This document shows positions 13,863 through 26,300 of a stretch of 64,000 bases of DNA, one piece after another. Origin of the DNA: Amphibalanus amphitrite (lineage: Eukaryota; Arthropoda; Thecostraca; Balanomorpha; Balanidae); assembly GCF_019059575.1 (NCBI RefSeq), contig NW_024881860.1, forward strand, positions 536,782 through 600,781, written 5' to 3'. The position numbers and the translations under genes are program-made. Within the stretch, counting starts at the first letter, position 1, and each line of letters opens with the position of its first letter. The notes beneath the pieces were generated by a model. That model was not told the origin of the DNA. It was given only the letters and a program-made list of their open reading frames with translations, and did no database searches.

Positions 13863-14140
13863 ATGGAACTCGAATACCGACTCAATTCCAGTGACGGCTC
13901 TGACGCGACCCCCAACGGCGAAACAAATGAGCAGCTCTCGGGACTTTCTAAGAACAAAGACAGTGAACTATTGTGGCAGGCCACCTCATTCGGAAGGGGC
14001 TTCAGTCGCTAGTCCAGAGCTTTCCGACACAGGTGCTGAAAAGCCGTTACTTCATATTGAAAAAATGTGTTGTTGTCGACCCAAGCATATCGTCTTTCCT
14101 ATAGTTACAAGGCGTAACATCTGATTAAATTGCGTGCGGA
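13863..14140 (+). other. Possible alternative 3' exon of the SIFamide gene
   Basis: A good donor (CCGT|GTAAGTT) occurs at 13,454, eight bases after the SIFamide stop. A good acceptor (TTGTCTGTTTCAG) ends at 13,862, and a weak ATTAAA follows near 14,124. This would make a 3' UTR exon. The exon starts with ATG and is open for 49 codons (stop 14,010-14,012), ending SFGRGFSR, which is not a family I recognise. The alternative is that the gene simply ends after the AATAAA at 13,635. Confidence 0.25.
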
Positions 14141-17100
14141 CGCAAGTCACTGTCTTCTTGCCGAATGCCTTTAAAACTCATCGGCTGCTCGTCTGCTCTG
14201 TGCTGAGAAGCTGCTATATCGAGATGCTTCTGACCCTGAGACTGAGAGGCTTATAAGTGGTAGACGCAAGCAACAAAATGACACTATACTAGTCAACGTC
14301 GACCGTTACTGCGGGCATTATTTATATTTGCTCGGAAATGCACATCATCGCCAGATGTCTATACCCTGTGCGAATATCTTATGCATCCTACAACTAAAAG
14401 AACAAATCCATGATCAATATGATCATTTTGTATAAAAATGATCAGTGTAACTGAGGGAAGTGAATGAATACACTATATCGCATATGATTCCTCTGTTTGC
14501 ATTCTGCAAGAAACTCATCTCGATCGAATAAGGGCCTAGGCTCCTACTATCCGTCCTAGGACATTGCCATTGCGGCACAGCCTACCTCCATGCGAAACCG
14601 CTGCTGCCATCTATGGACGGACGGCCCAACTGTTCACTCGGGAGGCCTGACTAGTATTGTGCATACCAGATAAGAACACATTTCCAGTCAGAGGTTCGAG
14701 ATAGCACAAAATTGAGCAATTGTTGTGACAAAAGCATCGGTCGCTGGTGTATCACACTCATATCATATTTCCCAGCCTAACCCTAAAACACATTCCAGTT
14801 TCCAGCATTTCGAACTATAACTAATAAGATGAGAAAATGTGGAACCTATGGGATAGGAGATAGGATAGAATGCGAGGATATGAGAATCACGCCGTAAGTG
14901 GCACGTGCCGTAGTAGGCACTCATGGGCTATATCAATAGAGCAGTTCGGGGTAGAAAGGATACTGACCTTCTCCAAAGAAGATGCCTCATCAATCAGGCC
15001 AGTCGTTGTGGAGATGCATGTAGATCAAATGGTCGGGACGACGAGCTCAATTTCCCAAATTATGTTACGTTCCGTAAAAGTACGGTAGACGATGCTAGTT
15101 TACAGCGACTGGCTGCCGCACTTCAACTTCGTCGGGAAAAGTCACGATGCTCGAAGTTTTCGGAAGTAACTAGCCGATTACGACCGTAACGGCTATGGCG
15201 TCATTATCAATTTGGTATGAGCCACCCAAAAGACCAAACACGAAATTCAGATCTAAAAACCAGTCTGAATGCAAAGTTCCGTAGACGATTTCCAGACTGG
15301 CCTTGCCGGCTATCGGATTAGTATTCCGATGCAAAGTTATATGCCGCACTGAAAACTTTTTTACCATTTCCTGAAGGGTAAACCCGCCATAGCATGGTAG
15401 CTTGACACACAGACGTTTTTTACCACCTTCTAGATGGTAAATTTTACTCTTTCATGAAGAGTAAACTCGCCAGGTAGGGGTAACATGATACACAGACGTT
15501 TTTTACCATCTTCTGAATGGTAAACTCTTTTGATTTACTCTTGTCTAGAGTGTAACATTTTTTGGGTTACACTCTTTGAAAGGGTAAATCTTTAACGGAA
15601 CCCTTTTCTAGGGAGTAACGCATCATCTACTCTGTGCTTTACCCTCCTACAGCGAGTATATTCTTCTGGCCTACCCTTTGTCACATGGTAATGTTTACTC
15701 TTTCCTTTAGTGTAAACCCCCCAGAGGATGGTCACAGACTCACAGACGCTTCCTCCAGAAGCTTTACGAAGCTTCTGTTAACCGGAGCTCACCAACTAAA
15801 AAAACATGCTTCAAGAGCAACAATGTATATTAGGCTTCCGTACAAACAATACGAGGGACACACCAGCCATGAACATTGTGAGACTCTTCAATTATTCATA
15901 CGAATTTATACAAAGCGTTCAGCAATGCACAAGCGGTAAATAAACACCACGATACAACTTGAATGCAATTTGAATATGAATACAAGACATTCAGCGCCCT
16001 CATATTGGATAAGGCACAGCGCACAATATTTGAAGTGAGCGACGGCGTTCCTGGGTGGTCGCCCGTCTGCGTGAGATAATGAGACTGGATCACTACAGTG
16101 CAAGGCTTTTTCAAAGTCACCAACACAATGCATAAACTTGTAGCATCACAACAAAATTAATGTAGGTACGTACTCACAGCACTAGGCCACGTGGCCGTGC
16201 ACGGGGTCCTGTTGACCAGGTCAAATTAGCACCACTCAACGGCACGCAATGCTCTAGCACATCGGTACTTACAATAAAATGTCCACAGAGGCTCTATAGG
16301 CGATGAACAACACACAAGCACAATCACCAACGGCCACGCCGCGCGGCACCGACACTGCTCACACCCGCTCTCGGAGACCAACGGCCGAAAACTGACAGAT
16401 GCGCGCGGCCTTCAAACCGCAAACGGCTGATCTCGTTTCTGATTGGCTGATTGATTCAATTTCAAATATCATCTTCACGAGGGTAAACAAGATCCACGCA
16501 TGAAACGACTATCTGTACACGAGTCACGATACCCAGAAGGAAAGAGTTTTCGTGATGTTCTGGATCGCGAGAGTAATATTGATATTTACATGGTAATAAT
16601 ACTCTTCGCTGGCGAATAAGTTCATATTAACCACGTACCGTTACTATGCAGATAATGGTAGCAGCGAGTTACCCTTTCAATATACTCTTTTCTTGCGGGT
16701 TTGAAGAAAATGAACCCTGCAGGAGGTAGTAAAAAAGTTTTGAGTGCGTTTGTTTGTCGACGCAGCCCGCCGGCGCGGCGTGTTGACCGGAGCACGCGCC
16801 AGCAGCCTATCGATGCAGTCTGGCGGCCAGTCTGGCGTCGCAGTCTCCCGGTGCAGTCTGCACTCTGCACAGAGCAGCCCCTATGGACAGGAGTTCACGG
16901 CCCGGCGGACAGGGTCAATGCCGAATGCGGGCGGACCTTGAACAATGAACGACTGACGTGCTACCGGTGTGCTCCTGTCGCTTCCGGAGTCCTGCACTCG
17001 GTTCTCCCCCGTCGGCGTAAGATTATAGTCGAGAACGACGGGCGGACATTTACTCGTACTTCACCGGTGGATGGTGGCCAGCACAATCGCTCAGTTTACT

Positions 17101-17640
17101 TCACTATTACCACGCTTTACGTCGCTAAGAAATCGCATCAGCGTAGTTGAAGCAGGACCTTTCATTGGATATTACAGTGAGAGGGGGACGCAGAGCTGCG
17201 AAAATGACAAATATGCGGAAACATATAAATAACCTTAAATTTGTAGCTTGTATTCTTGAGGTCTGATAGGAAGTCTCAGAACGGGTAAATAAATGTTGGA
17301 CAATTGTCGATAGAATCAATCACCAATGGTCATTATAATGCTTTCATTGCATAATCCGCTTCACGATTATGTTATTTTGGTAGGTAGACGCCAAGAATAA
17401 GCGCATTCTTGATGAAGACAATGCTCCAGACATATTTCATCACATTGGCCTAGTTGTCTATCTGACCCGTGCAGGCCCAACAAGGCATCAATTAAAACTT
17501 GCAGTTGCTGTGTGGCATATGAGGCAACTGAGCATGATTACTGCTTGTGATGATGCAGATATTATAATTACTAAGTAATTATCTTGCATCAGCACCGTTG
17601 GGGCAATGTTTAATTTTTTACAATCACCCACACCCATACA
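14141..17640. other. Intergenic, mostly unassigned
   Basis: No supported gene. It contains the hairpin cluster at 15,355-15,715 and a GC-richer stretch near 16,740-17,150. A 149-codon frame there lacks any recognisable domain or splice context, so I do not call it. Confidence 0.4.
15355..15715. repeat. Cluster of short imperfect hairpins built on TTTACC...GGTAAA
   Basis: At least seven short inverted repeats follow each other: TTTACCATTTCCTGAAGGGTAA near 15,358, then related units near 15,418, 15,444, 15,508, 15,534, 15,560 and 15,690. Two longer direct copies share ACACAGACGTTTTTTACCA (about 15,402 and 15,492). The pattern is a degenerate tandem array of self-complementary units. Its origin and role are unknown. 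Confidence 0.6.
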
Positions 17641-17669
17641 CACTGTGTGTATACTTTATACATAGGTGT

Positions 17670-18275
17670 GGATATGAGGATGGGAGGGGTGGAAGGGACA
17701 GAATGGGAGAATGGGATGGAAGCAAGTAAAAAAGATGGAAGCGTGCCGGGAAGGGATGGAGACGGTGGAAGAATACTGAATAGGATAAGAGTGGGAGTGT
17801 ATTGGGTCGGGTGGGAAGGGTTGGGGACGGTGCAAGAATGGGAGGCTGGGAAGGTGTGAATAAATAGAAGCCCGAAGGAGTGGGGAGGTATGAGGAAGGA
17901 AGGGGCAGTGCAGAGGATGGGGATAGATAGAGACGAGGGAGGGTGGAAGGGAATGGACAGGGCAGGTAGAGAGGTTGTGAGGGGGCAGGCGGGAGGAATG
18001 AGGAGAGGATGGGAGGATGGGGACAGTGGGTCGGTGAGAAGCATTTTGAGGACACCGGCAGGGCCGCCACCGCTGGGGACAGCAGGTGGGAGGGTGGGGA
18101 CGGTGGGCAGGGTGGGTCGCTGGTGGTAGGTAGGCCGCCCTGAGGACACCGCGGGGCCACCGCTGCCGGGGCAGCAGGTGGGAGGGTGGGGACGGTGGGC
18201 AGGCAGGGCGCTGGTGGGTAGGTCTGAGGATACCGGCAGGGCCGCCGTCGCCGCTGGGGGCGGCAGGTGGTCGCC
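17670..18275. repeat. Purine-rich tract and about 90-bp GC-rich minisatellite
   Basis: 17,670-18,020 is almost pure G/A on the + strand. From about 18,030 there are three degenerate copies of a unit of about 90 bases, containing CAGCAGGTGGGAGGGTGGGG followed by ACGGTGGGCAGG and GCTGGTGG. Pro-rich frames on the opposite strand are a by-product. The purine tract could form triplex or quadruplex structures. Confidence 0.7.
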
Positions 18276-18638
18276 CGTGTCTGCCCGTCTCCGTCACAGG
18301 GGGCGACCCGCTCATGCAGCTAACATGACCCGCACCAGACAGACGTCCTCAAGGTCCCCCACTGTGTCCCCGCTCCCCTCCTCCCCTCCCTTGTGTCTCC
18401 CACCCCCTCCCCTCCCCACACCGCTACGTCATCTGATGAGCAGCAGAAAGCTTTACTTTATATTCATAATCTGTAAACACGTGATTCTGTTTAAAAAGCG
18501 AGGCATTTTCAAGTATATAGAAATCACATTTGAAGTGCGAGTTGCCAACTTTTTTTCTGCGCATAATGACAAAAAAGCAAAATTACCCTTGAAATGTATT
18601 CATCATAGTAGTCACGACTGCCAAAAAGGTACGTCATG

Positions 18639-19614
18639 CTTATAAAGAAAAAGGACGGAGGGACGGAAGGAAAAAAAGAACTCAATGAATTAAACGATTC
18701 CGTCCTTGTTGGTTATCATAAAGGTTCCGTCCCTCTACCCCTCCCCCTTCGTTGTTTTTCTAGGATGCGTTTTTCGTCTAAATGATCAAGAGCTTTAGTA
18801 AATGAAACAGGAATTATTTCCTGCAATATTTTCTTATAAATTTCGTCACAAAGAATGCAATAAGACTAAGAAAATACTGTGTGATCGCTATATAGGTATA
18901 ATAAAATGAGAACCTGCAATTATTTGGGATCATATTTGAATTTTTGTGGGACCGGGGGCTGTTGTCTGCTACGATATATAGCCTTTGCCTTGGCTACGAT
19001 CAAGGATAATATAGATAGGCGAAGTATGTAATATGTTGTAGTCTTTCCTGCTAGGCTGAAACACATCATAGATTGTTTTTGCGTATAAATGTGGTAATGC
19101 CTATGTCTTACTCAGTGATAGGGTGTTTAATAAGCGGTAAGGGAACAACGCAGACACCCTGAGTTAGCGTGGCGGCTCGGGACAGGTGGTAGAGATAAAA
19201 AAGGTGGCGGTCTATAGGCACTTGGTCTGCATGTCAAATTGACTAATTTTCGTCTGAAATAACTCCCGACCAATGTTATACAGTTCACATATCGATTAGC
19301 ATGCAGCTTGAAACACATTTCGCACAAGTTGCTCTCGCAACCAGCTAAATATCGTATCTATGCCGTAAAAAGCGCTGCTGAAGAGCAGCGCTATTTCTGG
19401 TGCGTCATTTTTCACGAACAACGCAAAGTCTTACGTCACCAGAGGCGTCTTTGTCTCTTTATGATACGGAAACGCGTCCTTTTGGGTGGGGGTAGCGTCA
19501 ATCTGGCTTCGTTCTTTTAACAGGTTCCGTCTTTCGTCTTCGTCCTTTTATGATAACCAAATTCCGTCTAATCTTAGAAATGACGGAGCGTCCCTCCGTT
19601 CTTTTCTTTATAAG
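18639..19614. mobile_element. Element of about 0.98 kb with long terminal inverted repeats
   Basis: The left end begins CTTATAAAGAAAAAGGACGG and the right end is CCGTTCTTTTCTTTATAAG in inverted orientation. A second inverted block lies just inside: GTTATCATAAAGGTTCCGTC near 18,712 and its mirror near 19,520-19,570. The terminal repeats therefore extend roughly 90 bases with gaps. The interior has no coding sequence. The superfamily is not determined because no clear target duplication is visible. Confidence 0.7.
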
Positions 19615-20379
19615 AATGGCCATGACCTCATCTGAGTTCCTGACCATGGTTCATCGCCTGTCATCTCAGGTTTCCTCCCAGACCTATATAGAAGGGAATT
19701 ACGAGCATGGCAAAAGTTAGGACCTCAAAGACAGGGGTTGGGTTTACTATTGATTAGCTTTTCTCCAGCAACGAACAGCATGGAAGTTTCAGAATATCAC
19801 GGCAGTTGTTGAACATCAGTTGTTGTCTTCTATAGGCATCGTTTCCTTCCGATACTAACTACCTACCTTGACCATTTTTGTTGCGAAGATCCTAACGGAC
19901 GGTATCAGGTATCACGGAACAGGTAATTATGAATTTACATCACCTAGATTCAAATTAACAGCAGTGACATCTGTGTACAGAATCTCTGCAGCAAATCATC
20001 CACCGGTGTCGGATGTGGGACCGCCACCGCGCCGGTCGGGCCGTGTTTTCCAGCTGAACCAGGAAGTTCGGTCGGTGTGTCTGCTCTGACGACCCATGGC
20101 GACGGTCCGGGCGGGGCCGGCGGCGCTCCAAAGTGACGGCTCTGTCGCGCGCCGCTGTGGGCGGGGGAGTGAGGAGAGGAGCGGTGTCAGTCACCGGCGC
20201 GGCGGCCCGCACCCGGCCGCCCGTACCCACTCGGGTCGAGGTCGACGCCGCCGTACAGGAGTCGGTGCCGGCGTCGGCGGCCGGCAGACCGACGCCCGAC
20301 GCCGCCGGCGACGACAGCACACCGAGTCCCGACGCCGCCGGCGACGACAGTTCCGCGCGGCCGCCCCGACAGACCGGAC
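19615..20379. other. Upstream region and CpG-rich leader of the 82-residue precursor gene
   Basis: About 20,000-20,400 is strongly CpG-rich and ends in the short first coding exon, consistent with a CpG-type promoter and 5' UTR. No TATA box is evident. Arg-rich or Ala-rich frames through it are compositional. Confidence 0.4.
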
Positions 20380-23300
20380 ATGGCGCTCCTCCACCGCGGT
20401 AAGTGGCCACAGGCGGGCTCACAGGAGAGCTGTGCTTTCCTTAGAGAGACGTCCTCTAAACTCAGGAAGGTGCTCCTCTGGCAGGCAGCATCGAAACTCA
20501 GAGACATGCTCATCCCGATGGAGAGGCGTCATTACAGTTATGCGAACATGATATTGTAGTTATCCTTGACATGTTTTAGTTCTGCGCTCCCTTGCCGTTT
20601 CCGGAAGCTTGTTCCAAACTCATGTATCTATAAATGCACGTGCCACAGCACTTAAAGGGACCCTCCCACCTTCAAAAAAGTTTATGAATTGGCATTAAAG
20701 TGATGTCGCTCGGTTCAGAAAGAGCGAAAACGAATATCTACCAAATTTCACCGAAAAATATTCACCGGTTTTCAAGATATTAGACTTTTACTTTTGTTTA
20801 CTTTTTTGGGATCTCCGCTGTTTCTAGCGACTTTATTTTAGAAGTGTGGCGTTTGCGGCAGATGTTGCGCGCAAATAGCATATACCACCGCGTGCTACAA
20901 AACGTTTTAGTCAAACATTTAAAAATAGTTAGATATTTGCGCTGACGTCACACATTCAGAGGGGTATTCCTAAGCATTAGCCCCTCTGAATCAAAATGCT
21001 GCAATTTTGAAATTCAATATTTCCGATTTAAGGTATTTCTCGATGTTGTGAGTGCCGAAACCGGTAATTGTGAGCCAGGGACCCCATTTTGGCTATCTCA
21101 ACTCAAATCTAATGTTAAGGTGGGAGGGTCCCTTTAATATCAAAATGTATCAATCCATAGACACAAAGCTAGCGCTTCCACTCAGATGTCCCTTCAGCTC
21201 CTTGATGTGACTGTCACTACTGTTAAACGCTCTACCTACAATTGAACGTTCTACAATTGTTCTATTTTGGTTTCTCGTCAAGACGTGGTCCAAAAATAAG
21301 TCATATCAGAGAGATACGGGCCAGCAACCACATTTTTCACAAACTCCATTCCTAACTGACGAAGTGTCGGCAGCTACTTTCTTAGCAGTATGTCTTGGCT
21401 TGGCGTGGCGAAGGCGTGCTTTATAAGAAATGCTGCTAGAAATCGCTGCCAGCTGTATGTGCACGCGGTCGTCTGTGGTTTGCGGTTAACTTGCGTGCTT
21501 TATTAGTCACTGCATTGCAATGCAGGTTGCATTAAATCTTGGCAATTGAACCCATATATGCATTTGAATCCAGCAACTTTGTCAAAAAATACCTAAGCAT
21601 GTTACTTGAGTGTTACCATGCATTCGTTGAAAGTCCCATCGGGACGCAGCCTTCAAACAAGAACGCACCTTGAGGGCTATATGTGTTGAGAAATCAAGCT
21701 TTTTGCACACCATGCTGCACCAAATTTCTATTTTTCTTTTGCTCTCCATTTTTATGATAGGTAATGTGTTCTGTAAGGCATAACTACGGTAACTTGGAAT
21801 TCGGCAGAGGGATTCGCAACAGCCAGCAAGACACCCCGTACGCCGAAGCGCTAGAATGGTCGGCACATCACCAAAGTTACAACTTGAACTACGGTAACGG
21901 CAGTCGTCAGTCTCTGCTAGTTCGGACGACTGTAGTAAAGTAATCTTGGTTCGGATTACCCCTAAATAATAATTAAGCTAAAATGGCCTTCATGTCGGGC
22001 GTTGCGGACAAAGACATGCAGTATTTCATTGGTGCATTTTCAGTACGCCGGTAAATAGAAACGGCCCGGATAAGTCTGAGTTATAAGAGTGGCCAGCCAC
22101 CGTTAGCAGGGCGCATATGTTACGCTGGATCAGCCCTACGAAAACAATGAGGTCCTGTGGACGGCGTGGGACAGACGGTCACAGTGATGTGGGCGTGGCA
22201 TACGCCACGTTCCTTTTTGACCCGCGCGCGACTGATAAATATCTCGCAACACGAGTGACTAGAGGGGTGACTCCTCAGAGCCACCTCCTATCTCCCGAAA
22301 ATTCAAACGGCATTTGATAGTCCGAAAACTGTCGAGAAAAACCTAATTTTGTTTACCTCAAGGTCAACGATGACATCACAGTTCAGACAAAAGTAAATAT
22401 TATCAATATTCTAACATGTTCATTGTTCAGTTTGTTAAATCTGCGGGCTCTGACCGACACTAAACAAGTCACATGGGCTCATTTTTGTTTACACGCTCAT
22501 AAAATCATGCTGAAAGTACTCTGTGGCTATTGAGCAGCCTGTTGTTTATGTTTGAGGTCAAATCTAGGTCACGCTAGGTCACAAAATGTCATGGTATTTT
22601 AAGGTATTACATGTCATACGAAATGTATTGTATGTTTTTTGCCATATCATTAGAAAACAATGCAGTCTGTGCCGTTCGAAGCCATTTTCAGCTGCTTATA
22701 ACTACTAAAGCTCAGGTCACGGGTAGGCAAAAAGGTCAAATTTTTAAGTCTTTTTTAACCGGAACATGCCTGTTAACTGCAGGATGAGTTCAGGAATACG
22801 GTGGTTCTAATGGTTTTGATGTACGATGCTTAGAACGTACTAAAAAAAATTGCATGTGAGATGTTGATAATGATCAAACAATTAACAACGGTAAAACATA
22901 AAAGCCCATAATTTCGTCATTTTTAACATTATCGAGCTTAAGCTGTCCTGAGTATGTACTTGAATATTTTACATAAGAGCAGGTTTTTCGAAAAAAAACA
23001 TTTATATAGTAAATATTCTAGGAATATACAAGTACTACCTCGCCGACACAGAGGGTTGATACAACCCCCCTAAGGTTTTTCGCAAATAACTCGCGTAAAA
23101 AGCGGCCGATCGCGACGAAACTTTTATAACACTCTCGCGTTGATCAATTTTACACCTACCCTGAAAATGTCATGACCCTGACCCAAATGACCTTTGACCT
23201 GTGACCTAATTTTCGATAGCATGGCCAGAATCGCGATTCAGCGTATGTCGGTTCGCATTAGCCGCGCGTTTGCAGTCTTTTCGTGGTTTCAAGCGCTCAA

Positions 23301-26300
23301 ACATGTGATTTGACGTTGCTCCCATGCATTAGGGTGGATGTCAAGGTCATCTGAATGTCAGGTCAGGTCATTGACCTTTAATGACCTCGGTTCACTTTTT
23401 CGAGTTTTACACGTTTCTAGGCTAGTTTTTGGAGCTGAATTCGAATTTAGAAACCTATTTGAACATTTACAAAGTAGATTTGGTGCCTTCGTAACATGCT
23501 ACGAAGATGTCAAAGGCGGTTGACACCTAGGGGAGATCCGTGTAAGACGCCCAGGGTCGGTAAGAGGCCCCATCGCTTTTTTTACCAAACCAATAATGTT
23601 ATTTATTTTTTAATGTTCTTGTAAAGCAGAAGCCCTCTTGAAACAACAACTCACGAAACCTGAGGTATCAGGTGCGTCGCAGCGACTTTTGGTAAGCCTG
23701 TTTCTGTTTTTGCCCCTTTACTTGCTAGATATATGCATCTTTATCACCCTTATATATCTGAAAAACAATGACTATCAAATGCAATCTTATCTCATCGAAA
23801 TTGTCACATGTTAGCTTCAGAATAGACCATGTTCTGGTGCGCTGCAAATGTCTCATAAACCATAAATATTGTGACGTTACAACACTGCATTTTTTTAAGA
23901 GGCCCTCCCTTCGAGGATTATAAAACGCCCCCCCGATAAAAAACGCCCCCGATGCTAAAACGCCTGCACCTGCGGCAGGCGTGGCATTCTTTTTTCAAGG
24001 AGTTTGTTTTTGTTTCTTTTTTTCTGTTTCTTTTTCTAGAGGTAATAGGTACAATTTTCGTTGGTCATCAGCGTTTGGTTGTGCTAGTTTTCGCATTGTT
24101 CGAGCGCTTTGGAAGTGTTATTGGTTTCGATAACACCGTATTTGCTTAGCTTTTCGAAATAAAAGGCCTTGCAGCTGTGTTCGCAAAACGTCTTTTGCAA
24201 GTCGACTTGCCTTGTTAAACACCCGAGGGGGGGGGGGGCGTCTTACCATACCCATAGTGTAAGAGGCCCTTTTGCAACTTTTTCCAAAATGTTAAAGTTT
24301 ACGGTTTGTGTACCCCCTAGATTCATTTTGAATGCAAATATGTATGGGAAAATGATGCATGCTCACAGCGCATGCACACGTTAGCTCTTAAATATTATCA
24401 GTTGTCTAAAAATAGCAACTGAGCTTAAGGGGGGGCCTCCTGCACCACTCTCCCCTACTACGAATACCCGGCAAAACCGCTACAGATTGACCTGACCTGA
24501 CCTGACCTGGTCTAAATGCATAAAGACATCATCTGCGATCAAAACTAACATGATATTCGTGATCAGCACCCTGAAAATCCCCATAGCAGCCACACTTTAC
24601 GACTTTCTAACAGGTCCCGATTTGATCGACTTTTGGTTCATTGACCTGACCTGGAAGGTCACCCGATGACCTAGTACCTTAAATTAAGGTAGCATCGGCT
24701 TCTCCTCGTCACGCGCAACACACTCGTTTTTTTTTCCGCAAAGCTCTAGCTCGATCAGGGGCCAAACGCGAGGGGGGGGGGGGTCGTACCAACCCTGGAA
24801 AATGGTCGTACAACGTACCAACCCCTTACCCTTGTGCCGTCGAAGGACGCGAAATGGCCTCTGCCGGCTAGGGTTAAGATTTCACCTCTAGAGACCCCGG
24901 GTGCACTATAGTATACATGGCTTCAGCGCCGTCTATATCGCTCCGATGTACTCCGAGATCGCAATAGCTATGGTCATACCTCAGACTGATCCAATGCCTG
25001 CCATCTGGTGCCAAAAACAAACCTTTGGTTGCAAAATTTGCCGCCAGGGGCCTTTTCGATTTCGCTATGTCGGGGCGACGGACGCGTTCAGGTGAGGCTC
25101 CGACATGTTTTCTTTTTTTCTTATTATCATGCCATGTTATCATCATTTTTGACATGTTGCTTGTTATGAGGAAGGTGCTGTGCAAATATGTGACTAGTTA
25201 TTTTTGCTTTAGCGTTCGTAATTTTGACGAAATGTGTTATCGTACTTGATTGTATACTATAGTATACATCCGGACTTCAGACTTCATTTCATGCCACCCG
25301 ATGATGCAAGTGCCCTATATCTTATATTCCACTCTCTTGAATTTTTTTTTATTGTATCGTGACTGTAAGACACATATTAAGATAATTGTCATACCTAAAC
25401 CACAAAATTAAATCCTACTTATTGAATGTGTGTACTATGGTATCCATCAGGATTCGCTCGTTTCTTGATTTGTGTACTATAGTATACACTTAGGCTTACA
25501 TTACAACAGGACATATGCACTCAAGTATACATTCAGGACGTGAAGCGTAAACATACTTGTGGTTCCCACGGACACATCTCAATAATTATTGCGCTAAAAT
25601 ATGGCACAACGTTAGGGACCGGTTAGTATGGTGTTGCACACAAGTCAGTCGGGGTACCATTTCACATTCAGGCACGTAAACGACTCACCTTTGCGCTCTC
25701 TCGTTCATCGCCCTAACGGCGTTTTACTGGTATTTGATGGTAAAATACTGTTTTTGAATGGAGAATAAATGGTCAAACTACCAAAAGGGATCACAGTCAC
25801 AGTCTGGCGTCACAGTCTGCATGCCATCACTGAAAAGTTAGGTCGGATTATAGAGCGAAGTTTGATAAACTGTGCTGTTTTATAGGTGGCCTATCGTCTG
25901 CCAGTATCAAGGCCATACTCGAAGCACCTGATTCCGGAATTCAGGGGCGTAGCCAGGATTTCCTCCAGGAGGGGGCTAAACTTACAGGGGCCCATGGTAA
26001 GCCCCCCTACAGCCCATGAGAGCCTCGTAAGCTCTGATAACTTGACGAGGGCACTCTAAGAAACAGAAAAACCCTCTGAATACACAAGGCCCCCTGAGCG
26101 CATGGAGGGGCCCCTGACCGCTTCACGGGGCCCTCTAAGCCACAGAAAGGCTCTCTGAGTACACGACAGGGCCCTCTAAGTGCATGAAGAGGCCCCTGAG
26201 CGCGCGTGACGGGTCCTCTGATCTACAGGAAAATTTCTGAGCATGTTAAGGACCCCAAGGGGCCCCTGAACGCCTGACAGGGCCAGGCGCGTAGCCAGAA

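Noticed and set aside
16701-17150. 149-codon frame in a GC-richer patch
   Set aside because: No recognisable domain, unusual composition and no splice or signal evidence.
17610-18315. Three overlapping Pro/Ser-rich frames on the minus strand
   Set aside because: They are by-products of a purine-rich tract and minisatellite; no signal peptide, domain or splice pattern.
20096-20551. Arg-rich 151-codon frame
   Set aside because: CpG-rich composition opens several frames; only the short MALLHR exon is supported by splicing and signal-peptide logic.
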